Below are positions 1-4,405 of a stretch of 6,977 bases of DNA, piece by piece. Location: contig JAGWUK010000154.1 in the NCBI GenBank assembly GCA_028868455.1, positions 1 through 6,977 on the forward strand, in the 5' to 3' direction. The notes below the pieces were generated by a model, which worked only from the letters and a program-made list of their open reading frames with translations, was not told where the DNA came from and made no database searches. The stretch comes from Burkholderiales bacterium. Its GTDB lineage: Bacteria > Pseudomonadota > Gammaproteobacteria > Burkholderiales > Burkholderiaceae_D. Positions within the stretch are counted from its first letter, which is position 1; each line of letters opens with the position of its first letter. Made by a program: the position numbers and the translations under genes.

Positions 1-234
1 GGACGCGAACTGGCTCTGTCGTTTACCGATCAGGTCTTGCCCGCTGATTATGAAGAAGTCAGCCTCTTGTTTCAAAAACGCAATTCTTACCGCGCTTTTA
101 AAGAGTGGTTATTAAGCAAAAATCAGTTACAAAACTGGTTTCAGTTCGAAGCGCTGGCGATCAAAGATGCCTTACATGCCTGGTGCGCAGAAAACAGCAT
201 CAAGCTGATACCGGAACGTCATTCCTCCAAATAA
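1..234 (+). CDS. C-terminal part of a UPF0158-like protein (5' end outside window)
   Basis: The frame is open from the first base of the window and ends at TAA 232-234, leaving 77 residues of a protein that starts upstream. The visible part is acidic and aromatic-rich: a YEEV stretch, then YRAFKEWL, then WFQFEALAIKDALHAWC and AENSIKLI near the end. The order 'aromatic-x-x-F-K, W-x-x-F, long helix ending in W-C/L-x-x-N-x-I' resembles the C-terminus of UPF0158 (an uncharacterised family of roughly 150 residues). This match is from memory of the family pattern and was not searched. No function is established for the family. An internal TTG at 37 could be read as a start, but the frame continues upstream without a stop, so it is almost certainly not the true N-terminus. 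No clear intrinsic terminator follows the stop codon. Confidence 0.6.
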   Translation, partial: GRELALSFTDQVLPADYEEVSLLFQKRNSYRAFKEWLLSKNQLQNWFQFEALAIKDALHAWCAENSIKLIPERHSSK

Positions 235-297
235 GCGCCAATAAACACAACGATTGACCGTTACAGGCAGTCTTTATGAACCGGATTTTCCTTCAAC

Positions 298-326
298 ATT
301 TAACAATTCGACCGATTTTGTTAAAT
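298..326. repeat. Perfect 9-bp inverted repeat, candidate operator
   Basis: ATTTAACAA at 298-306 is exactly the reverse complement of TTGTTAAAT at 318-326, with 11 bases between. A third copy of the core, TTTAACA, lies at 357-363, just after the candidate -35 box. The AT-rich arms and the spacing suit a dimeric regulator site better than an RNA hairpin, and no T-tract follows. The regulator is unknown. Confidence 0.4.
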
Positions 327-347
327 TTAGCAAAAAGGAATTCATTC

Positions 348-375
348 TTGACAAAGTTTAACAGCCGACCATGGT
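348..375 (+). promoter_or_regulatory. Candidate sigma70 promoter for aqpZ
   Basis: A perfect -35 box, TTGACA, lies at 348-353. The best -10 at an allowed distance is CATGGT at 370-375 (16-bp spacer), which matches TATAAT at only three positions, including the important second and sixth. Transcription would start near 382. The -35 is strong and the -10 weak, a pattern often seen at activator-dependent promoters, and the inverted repeat immediately upstream would fit that. This is inference only. Confidence 0.3.
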
Positions 376-399
376 GCTCCTGAAATAGTATGCAAGCGC

Positions 400-416
400 A
401 GGTGACCTGTTCACCT
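400..416 (+). repeat. Small hairpin in the aqpZ leader
   Basis: AGGTGA (400-405) and TCACCT (411-416) are perfect reverse complements around a 5-base loop. At the DNA level this could be an operator, at the RNA level a leader hairpin about 20 bases after the proposed transcription start. No T-tract follows, so it is not an intrinsic terminator. Confidence 0.3.
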
Positions 417-539
417 TATCGGGACTGTCGCCCCTTCGTTACCGCAACAGCGTGGCAACAAAGGCAGCACATCGGCATGACGAATCACATTCACATCATG
501 GTGATAGTTTTAGCGGCAGTTCTATTCCTTCTAATTTTT

Positions 540-544
540 GGAGA
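540..544 (+). promoter_or_regulatory. Ribosome binding site that fixes the aqpZ start
   Basis: GGAGA at 540-544 lies six bases before ATG 551. The alternative GTG 452 has no purine-rich site in front of it. This decides the start in favour of 551, which also gives the family's normal length and N-terminus. Confidence 0.8.
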
Positions 545-550
545 AAGCGC

Positions 551-1234
551 ATGAAACAATACGGAGCGGAATTTATTGGAACGTTTTGGCTGGTCCTGGG
601 TGGCTGCGGAAGTGCCGTGCTGGCCGCAGCATTTCCCGGTGTCGGCATCGGCTTGCATGGCGTTGCGGTGGCGTTTGGCCTGACGGTGCTGACGATGGCT
701 TTTGCGATCGGGCATATTTCCGGTTGCCATCTGAATCCGGCAGTGTCGATAGGATTGTGGGCCGGCGGGCGTTTTCCTGCTAACAAAGTCTTGCCCTACA
801 TCGTGGCACAAGTGCTTGGCGGCATCGTTGCCGGCGGTGTCCTGTTTTTGATCGCCAGCGGCAAAGCCGGGTTTGACGTGAATGCCGGGTTTGCTTCAAA
901 TGGCTATGGCGAACATTCACCTGGCGGCTATTCGCTGATGTCGGCGTTGATTACTGAAGTCGTCATGACCATGATGTTCTTGCTGGTTATCATGGGCGCG
1001 ACCGACAAACGCGCACCAGCCGGATTCGCCCCGATTGCGATCGGCCTGTGCTTAACGCTGATCCATCTGATCAGTATCCCGGTCACGAATACGTCGGTCA
1101 ATCCGGCGCGCAGTACCGCCGTTGCCGTCTTTGTCGGCGGCTGGGCCGTGCAACAATTGTGGTTATTCTGGGTTGCGCCGGTGATTGGCGCAGTTCTGGG
1201 CGCAGTGACATATCGCGCGATTGCTTCGGAGTAA
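551..1234 (+). CDS. aqpZ: Aquaporin Z, water channel
   Basis: This 227-residue inner-membrane protein (E. coli AqpZ has about 231) passes water across the cytoplasmic membrane as a homotetramer. It is closely similar to E. coli AqpZ throughout, for example [17 protein letters not shown] at the start, [16 protein letters not shown], IASGKx[18 protein letters not shown] and [20 protein letters not shown]. Both NPA half-helix motifs are present (N62-P63-A64 and N184-P185-A186). The selectivity-filter residues line up as F42, H172, T181 and R187, matching the water-specific filter F43/H174/T183/R189 of E. coli AqpZ rather than that of glycerol facilitators. Six hydrophobic spans are evident. Start 551 is chosen because of GGAGA at 540-544. 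The gene stands alone, closed by a strong intrinsic terminator 37 bases after the stop. Confidence 0.96.
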   Translation: MKQYGAEFIGTFWLVLGGCGSAVLAAAFPGVGIGLHGVAVAFGLTVLTMAFAIGHISGCHLNPAVSIGLWAGGRFPANKVLPYIVAQVLGGIVAGGVLFLIASGKAGFDVNAGFASNGYGEHSPGGYSLMSALITEVVMTMMFLLVIMGATDKRAPAGFAPIAIGLCLTLIHLISIPVTNTSVNPARSTAVAVFVGGWAVQQLWLFWVAPVIGAVLGAVTYRAIASE

Positions 1235-1246
1235 ATTTCGTGACTT

Positions 1247-1266
1247 TTGCCGCTACCGTGCGGCAA
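1247..1266 (+). repeat. 7-bp hairpin just after aqpZ
   Basis: TTGCCGC (1247-1253) pairs perfectly with GCGGCAA (1260-1266) across a 6-base loop. It sits between the aqpZ stop codon and the main terminator and has no T-tract of its own. It may protect the mRNA 3' end or reinforce termination. Confidence 0.5.
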
Positions 1267-1270
1267 GCAG

Positions 1271-1306
1271 ACGGCACTGGACAAGTATTCCGGTGCCGTT
1301 TTTTTT
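1271..1306 (+). terminator. Strong intrinsic terminator of aqpZ
   Basis: ACGGCACTGG (1271-1280) pairs with CCGGTGCCGT (1290-1299) in a 10-bp stem with one G-T wobble and a 9-base loop. It runs straight into eight T (1299-1306). This is a textbook Rho-independent terminator. Confidence 0.9.
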
Positions 1307-1323
1307 ATCTGCGCGGCCATCAA

Positions 1324-1353
1324 TTGCGCCGATTCCCAAAAAATAGTTATACT
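1324..1353 (+). promoter_or_regulatory. Candidate promoter between the two terminators
   Basis: TTGCGC (1324-1329) and TATACT (1348-1353) are separated by 18 bases. The -10 matches consensus at five of six positions, the -35 at three. Transcription would begin near 1360 and meet the terminator at 1383-1409, giving a very short RNA. Without expression data this stays a weak call. Confidence 0.25.
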
Positions 1354-1382
1354 CCTGCCTAGTATATAGAAAGTTCCCACGT

Positions 1383-1409
1383 AAACAGGTCGCTATAAGC
1401 CTGTTTTTT
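1383..1409 (+). terminator. Second intrinsic terminator, upstream of zntB
   Basis: AAACAGG (1383-1389) pairs with CCTGTTT (1400-1406), optionally extended by a T-G wobble, and the T run continues to 1409. It lies 77 bases beyond the aqpZ terminator, so it is either a back-up for aqpZ or the end of a separate short transcript. Confidence 0.65.
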
Positions 1410-1431
1410 ACCTATACTCCCCTGCATTGAT

Positions 1432-1440
1432 TTATCCACA
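1432..1440 (+). promoter_or_regulatory. Consensus DnaA box, isolated
   Basis: TTATCCACA at 1432-1440 is identical to the high-affinity E. coli DnaA box. I saw no second copy on either strand of the window and no AT-rich unwinding region, so this is not an origin. It could be a regulatory or DnaA-titrating site about 95 bases before zntB, or chance: a given 9-mer is expected about 0.05 times on both strands of a window this size. Confidence 0.4.
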
Positions 1441-1535
1441 GAGTGACACATGATTGAAGCCATCAGGCCGAGCAAATAGTACGGCTGTCATCTGCCTGTT
1501 TTACAATATCCGCTCAAATTTCTCGCGGGGTCGTC

Positions 1536-2555
1536 ATGGTGTTAGATAACTTATCGTATGGATCCGATCACTCCGGGCTGATCTGTGGCTACGTATTTGA
1601 ACAAGGTGCGCCGGGGCAAAGTCTGAACACGAAAGAAGCCCTGGCCTGGCTGAGTAACCGCGAAAATGCACGCAAGGACGCCTTCGTCTGGCTGCATTTC
1701 AACCTGTCGAATGTCGCTGCCGAAAAATGGTTGCATGAACATGCCGACCTGCCCGAAGAGTTTTTTGAAACCCTGCACGAAGGTTCGCGTTCCACGCGGA
1801 TTGAACATGCCGATCTCAATCTGATTGCCGTGGTCAATGATGTTCTGCACGATTTCGCTTTTGAAGCCTCTGATATCGCCACGCTGTGGCTTAGTGTTAC
1901 CAGCAACGTCATGATCAGTGCGCGGCGCAAACCTTTGCAATCGGTAGACCGCTTGCGCAATGCGGTAAATCACGGCGAATTATTTCAGTCGCCGACCGAA
2001 TTGCTGACGCATTTGCTACGCGATCAGGCCGATGTCTTAATCGGCATTGTGCGCAATGTCATCAAAAAAATCGACGATATCGAAGACCATTTGCTGGCCG
2101 ATCGCCTCAATCACAAACGGGCCAATCTCGGTGAACTGCGCCGCGTACTGGTTCGTCTGCAACGTCTGCTGGCGCCGGAACCCGCGGCCTTGTTTCGTTT
2201 GCTGCAAAGACCCCCGGTCTGGGTGGCCGAACGTGATGTGCAGGAATTGCGCCAGTCGACCGAAGAATTTGCGGTGGTACTCAGCGACATGGCGTCATTA
2301 CAGGAACGCATCAAATTATTGCAGGAAGAAATTGCCGCCAGCGTCAATGAACAAAATAACCGCTCGCTGTATGTGCTGACCATCGTCACCGTTCTGGCTT
2401 TGCCGATCAACATCATCGCCGGTTTGCTGGGCATGAATGTCGGCGGTATTCCGCTGGCGCAACATGAGTACGGTTTTTGGATCATCGTTGCCATCGTCGC
2501 GACATTTACCGTCATTGCTGGCCGGCTGGCATTTCGGAAAAACGACGGCGACTAA
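1536..2555 (+). CDS. zntB: ZntB-type zinc transporter (CorA metal-ion transporter family)
   Basis: This 339-residue protein belongs to the CorA/ZntB superfamily: a large cytoplasmic N-terminal domain with a long helical, charged region (about residues 150-275), then two C-terminal membrane helices (about 280-300 and 313-332) and a short basic tail. The pore signature is G299-M300-N301 followed by VGGIPL, the form typical of ZntB rather than Mg2+-specific CorA. The N-terminal GLICGYVF also fits ZntB. ZntB works as a homopentamer in the inner membrane. It was first described as a Zn2+ exporter in Salmonella, and later structural and transport work on the E. coli protein favoured proton-coupled Zn2+ uptake, so direction is best left open. 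The length is normal (E. coli about 327). The only ribosome-binding hint is GGGG at 1527-1530. The gene appears monocistronic. Confidence 0.82.
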   Translation: MVLDNLSYGSDHSGLICGYVFEQGAPGQSLNTKEALAWLSNRENARKDAFVWLHFNLSNVAAEKWLHEHADLPEEFFETLHEGSRSTRIEHADLNLIAVVNDVLHDFAFEASDIATLWLSVTSNVMISARRKPLQSVDRLRNAVNHGELFQSPTELLTHLLRDQADVLIGIVRNVIKKIDDIEDHLLADRLNHKRANLGELRRVLVRLQRLLAPEPAALFRLLQRPPVWVAERDVQELRQSTEEFAVVLSDMASLQERIKLLQEEIAASVNEQNNRSLYVLTIVTVLALPINIIAGLLGMNVGGIPLAQHEYGFWIIVAIVATFTVIAGRLAFRKNDGD

Positions 2556-2816
2556 GGGTGATAAAAAAACGACCTGCCAGCCTTATGGCGCCAGAACGTC
2601 CGTTTGGTAAAGCCTGCAAAGTCCCGCCTTACTGGAATATTTTTGCGAAAACCATAAAAGTGTTTGCAACAAAAGACGGCGAATACATGAACCAAACATG
2701 CACTTTGCCCTCCAAATGCCGCGAGTGAAATGCAGGTATCAGACAAAGAAGTTTTGACCGCATCGAACAGCAGCATGCGCAATACCGACAAAATCAACAG
2801 AGACGGATACACAGTA

Positions 2817-3506
2817 ATGAGCAAGTTATCGTTTAACCAGGGCACACCGCAATTTATTCCCCTATCGACTTTTCAGTCTTTACCGGAAAGCGAAATGATA
2901 GAACGCGCGCAGGCGTTTTATCAGGAAATGAAACGACGCAAAACGATACGCGAATTTTCCGACCGTGCCGTTCCGCGCGCTGTGATCGAAGCCTGCTTGC
3001 TGACTGCCGGCACGGCGCCATCCGGCGCCAATCACCAGCCCTGGCATTTTGCCGTGGTGTCCGATACGGTGCTTAAACACAAAATTCGTGTCGAAGCTGA
3101 AATCGAAGAACGCGAATTTTATGAACGCCGTGCACCGCAAGAATGGAAAGATGCGCTGGCGCCTTTAGGCACGGATTCCGACAAACCGTTTCTAGAAACA
3201 GCGCCCTATCTGATTGCCATCTTTGGCCAAAAATCCACCTTGATGGATGACGGCAGCGCCGTCAAAAACTACTATGTGCCAGAATCGGTCTCCATCGCTA
3301 CCGGATTTCTGATTTCTGCCTTACATCACGCCGGTCTGGCCACTTTGACTCATACGCCTAGCCCTATGGGATTTCTGAATCAGTTGCTGGCACGCCCGGA
3401 CAACGAAAAGCCGTATATTCTGCTGGTTGTCGGCTATCCGGCAGAACACTGCATGGTGCCGAATATTCAAAAAAAACCACTGGACCAGATCGCCAGCTTT
3501 TTCTGA
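2817..3506 (+). CDS. Nitroreductase-family flavoprotein, iodotyrosine-deiodinase-like
   Basis: From ATG 2817 this is a 229-residue FMN-dependent nitroreductase-fold protein, cytoplasmic and probably a homodimer. FMN-binding signatures are R40-R41-K42-T43-I44-R45 and the [12 protein letters not shown] stretch at 67-78. [12 protein letters not shown] lies in the C-terminal half and LVVGYPAE near the end. It resembles the iodotyrosine deiodinase branch more than NfsA/NfsB: after FMN contact region one comes an E-x3-Y-x20-K arrangement (E98, Y102, K123), followed by [13 protein letters not shown], the same order and spacing as the substrate-clamping Glu/Tyr/Lys of human iodotyrosine deiodinase. 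The natural substrate cannot be read from sequence. In-frame ATGs at 2730 and 2775 would add 29 or 14 polar residues; 2817 is preferred because the conserved domain begins soon after, but no start has a strong ribosome binding site. Confidence 0.85.
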   Translation: MSKLSFNQGTPQFIPLSTFQSLPESEMIERAQAFYQEMKRRKTIREFSDRAVPRAVIEACLLTAGTAPSGANHQPWHFAVVSDTVLKHKIRVEAEIEEREFYERRAPQEWKDALAPLGTDSDKPFLETAPYLIAIFGQKSTLMDDGSAVKNYYVPESVSIATGFLISALHHAGLATLTHTPSPMGFLNQLLARPDNEKPYILLVVGYPAEHCMVPNIQKKPLDQIASFF

Positions 3507-3509
3507 TTC

Positions 3510-3534
3510 GCCTGCGGCTATGCAGGTATTTTTT
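3510..3534 (+). terminator. Candidate intrinsic terminator after the nitroreductase
   Basis: CCTGC (3511-3515) pairs with GCAGG (3522-3526) around a 6-base loop, optionally extended by a G-T wobble. TA and six T follow (3529-3534), then CG and another six T. The stem is short but the T-tract is strong. It sits just before the next gene's ribosome binding site, so it probably separates two transcription units or attenuates read-through. Confidence 0.55.
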
Positions 3535-3563
3535 CGTTTTTTATAGGCAACCGGAGATGCGCC

Positions 3564-4031
3564 ATGCTGCAAAAACTCGGCTTTTTCATCGGAATCAGTG
3601 TGCTGTTATCGGCATGTGCGCAACCTGCGCTTAAAAAAAACGACAAGGATGTTGTCAATCTGCATCAGCAAGTGATTGAAACTGAACGCGCCTTTGCAAA
3701 AACAATGCAAAATCGGGACTATCAGGGATTTACTGCATTTATATCGGACGAAGCCGTATTTTTTTCCGATACCAAGGTTTTGCATGGTAAAGCTGAAGTC
3801 ACGACAGCATGGAAACGTCTTTACGAAAAAAAATCAGCGCCGTTTTCCTGGGCACCAGATAAAGTCGAAGTTCTCCCGTCCGGCAAGCTGGCACTGAGCA
3901 GTGGGCCAGTCTGGAATGCCGAAGGAAAACTGATCGCCACGTTTACGTCAATCTGGAGAATGGATAGTCCAGGCGTCTGGCATATTATTTTTGATAAAGG
4001 GAATGATGTCTGCGCCGGCGCAGCACCATAG
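3564..4031 (+). CDS. Small lipoprotein with an NTF2-like (DUF4440/SnoaL) domain
   Basis: This 155-residue protein starts at ATG 3564, seven bases after GGAG (3553-3556). The N-terminus is a lipoprotein signal: K4, a hydrophobic stretch, then the lipobox L15-S16-A17-C18, so the mature protein would begin with lipidated C18 and be anchored in the envelope. The residue after C18 is alanine, not aspartate, which by the E. coli +2 rule favours the outer membrane. Residues about 30-145 look like the cone-shaped NTF2-like fold: a helix with ETERAFAKTMQNRDY, then FISDEAVFFSD, GKAEVTTAWKRLYE, and the paired strands LALSSGPVW and FTSIWRM, ending in WHIIFDKGND. Such domains bind small ligands or act as accessory factors, and I cannot assign a substrate. 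A DxG-type metal or catalytic site is not evident. Confidence 0.8.
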   Translation: MLQKLGFFIGISVLLSACAQPALKKNDKDVVNLHQQVIETERAFAKTMQNRDYQGFTAFISDEAVFFSDTKVLHGKAEVTTAWKRLYEKKSAPFSWAPDKVEVLPSGKLALSSGPVWNAEGKLIATFTSIWRMDSPGVWHIIFDKGNDVCAGAAP

Positions 4032-4056
4032 AATTATTTCCAAGTGGAAATTAATT
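4032..4056 (+). repeat. Hairpin immediately after the lipoprotein gene
   Basis: ATTTCC (4036-4041) pairs with GGAAAT (4046-4051) across AAGT. With one bulged base the pairing extends to AATT (4032-4035) with AATT (4053-4056). It begins one base after the stop codon and may protect the mRNA 3' end. The sequence after it is not a T-tract, so I do not call it a terminator. Confidence 0.45.
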
Positions 4057-4130
4057 GTCAATACGTGTAGAATTTATAGCTATTTTTACAAAAAGCTGTT
4101 GTACCATCCTGGCTGACAGTTTTTCTACTA

Positions 4131-4147
4131 GGACTGACGCAAAATTG
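4131..4147. repeat. Left terminal inverted repeat of the MITE-like element
   Basis: Seventeen bases, perfectly matched to the reverse complement of 4313-4329. Beyond them a degenerate match continues (CCCCAGCG on the left, TTCCCGCAGCG on the right in the same sense), suggesting that the original repeat was nearer 30 bases and has diverged. Confidence 0.85.
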
Positions 4148-4225
4148 CCCCAGCGGGGTTATAGCTCCCTGTTGTACGATGGGTGCGAGGTGTACTGCCT
4201 ACGTCGCGATGGTGTCGTCGGGAAT

Positions 4226-4245
4226 GCAGACAACAAGTTGTCTGC
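4226..4245. repeat. Central palindrome of the MITE-like element
   Basis: GCAGACAAC and GTTGTCTGC are perfect reverse complements separated by only AA. The palindrome lies near the midpoint of the element (about 4230), so the whole unit is close to one long interrupted palindrome. Confidence 0.7.
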
Positions 4246-4312
4246 CGACGTAACGGACTTCCGCTGCAAGGGAAGTTTCCTCAGCGCCAAAGGATGTTTC
4301 GCGCTGCGGGAA

Positions 4313-4329
4313 CAATTTTGCGTCAGTCC
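4313..4329. repeat. Right terminal inverted repeat of the MITE-like element
   Basis: Perfect reverse complement of the left repeat. TTGCGT at 4318-4323, inside this repeat, is placed to serve as a weak -35 box for the downstream operon. Confidence 0.85.
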
Positions 4330-4348
4330 TATCTGCCAGTGATATGCT
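4318..4348 (+). promoter_or_regulatory. Candidate extended -10 promoter for the c-di-GMP operon
   Basis: TGATATGCT at 4340-4348 is an extended -10 element (TG, one base, then TATGCT, which matches TATAAT at four of six positions). TTGCGT at 4318-4323 could be a weak -35 with a long 19-bp spacer; the extended -10 would reduce the need for a good one. Transcription would start near 4355, about 50 bases before ATG 4406. The -35 lies in the transposon end and the -10 in host DNA. Confidence 0.4.
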
Positions 4349-4405
4349 AAAAAAAATAATTGAGATTTCCGGTTCGGGATGGTTTGTGCTCAGAAAGCGG
4401 CTACC

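Larger units (their letters stand above)
235..550. other. Gene-free region upstream of aqpZ
   Basis: This 316-base stretch contains no convincing gene and no tRNA- or rRNA-like sequence. It holds a perfect 9-bp inverted repeat (298-326), a third copy of the same TTTAACA half-site (357-363), a candidate sigma70 promoter (348-375), a short hairpin (400-416) and the ribosome binding site of aqpZ (540-544). The aqpZ frame stays open back to a GTG at 452, but that extension has no ribosome binding site. If the promoter is real, the aqpZ mRNA has an untranslated leader of about 170 bases, long for a simple transporter gene and large enough to carry regulation. I recognise no known riboswitch in it. 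Confidence 0.6.
1235..1535. other. Gene-free region between aqpZ and zntB
   Basis: This 301-base stretch has no supported gene. It contains a perfect hairpin (1247-1266), the strong aqpZ terminator (1271-1306), a candidate promoter and second terminator bracketing about 50 bases (1324-1409), a repeated TATACTCC(CC)TGC motif (1348-1358 and 1413-1425), a consensus DnaA box (1432-1440), and TACAAT at 1502-1507, which could be the -10 box of zntB although no good -35 lies at the right distance. Confidence 0.6.
4129..4331. mobile_element. MITE-like non-autonomous element with TA target duplication
   Basis: GGACTGACGCAAAATTG at 4131-4147 is repeated as a perfect reverse complement at 4313-4329, giving a 199-bp unit with 17-bp terminal inverted repeats. 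Each end is flanked by TA (4129-4130 and 4330-4331), consistent with a TA target-site duplication as made by IS630/Tc1-mariner-type transposases; some IS5-family groups also use short TA-containing targets. The interior has no transposase but is itself partly palindromic: GCAGACAAC (4226-4234) faces GTTGTCTGC (4237-4245), TACGTCG (4200-4206) matches CGACGTA (4246-4252), and CAGCGC (4282-4287) matches GCGCTG (4301-4306). It should therefore fold strongly as single-stranded DNA or RNA. Size, TIRs, lack of coding content and intergenic position are typical of a MITE. The parent element cannot be named from the sequence. Confidence 0.8.
4032..4405. other. Gene-free region holding a MITE-like element and the HD-GYP promoter
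   Basis: No gene is supported in these 374 bases. They contain the hairpin at 4032-4056, an A/T-rich imperfect palindrome (AGCT at 4078-4081 with AGCT at 4094-4097, T-run and A-run between), the MITE-like element 4131-4329 and a candidate promoter at 4318-4348. Open frames across the region (4055-4342 on the + strand, 4199-4603 on the - strand) are products of the element's own sequence and of the HD-GYP gene, and I do not count them as genes. Confidence 0.65.

Noticed and set aside
928..1380. 150-codon open frame on the - strand across aqpZ and its terminator
   Set aside because: It lies opposite the clearly conserved aqpZ and its terminator hairpins, has no recognisable domain, and its composition reflects the reverse complement of the membrane-protein codons.
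1432..1440. Replication origin suggested by a DnaA box
   Set aside because: Only one box is present, with no AT-rich unwinding element and no dnaA, dnaN or rep gene nearby.
1551..1973. Long - strand frame opposite the zntB 5' half
   Set aside because: Shadow of a well-supported + strand gene; no family resemblance.
2556..2728. Possible small + strand peptide after zntB (tail of the frame 2477-2728)
   Set aside because: The frame starts inside zntB, has no ribosome binding site at any internal start and shows no domain; treated as intergenic.
2730..2816. N-terminal extension of the nitroreductase from ATG 2730
   Set aside because: The 29 extra residues are polar and low in family resemblance, and there is no ribosome binding site before 2730; ATG 2817 is nearer to the conserved domain. 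Not excluded.
4131..4329. Reading the inverted repeat as a large Rho-independent terminator or CRISPR-like unit
   Set aside because: The arms are 165 bases apart, no T-tract follows the right arm, and there is no repeat-spacer pattern; flanking TA duplications favour a transposable element.
4055..4342. 95-codon + strand frame in the intergenic region
   Set aside because: Almost wholly made of the MITE-like element, including both terminal repeats; no domain and no ribosome binding site.
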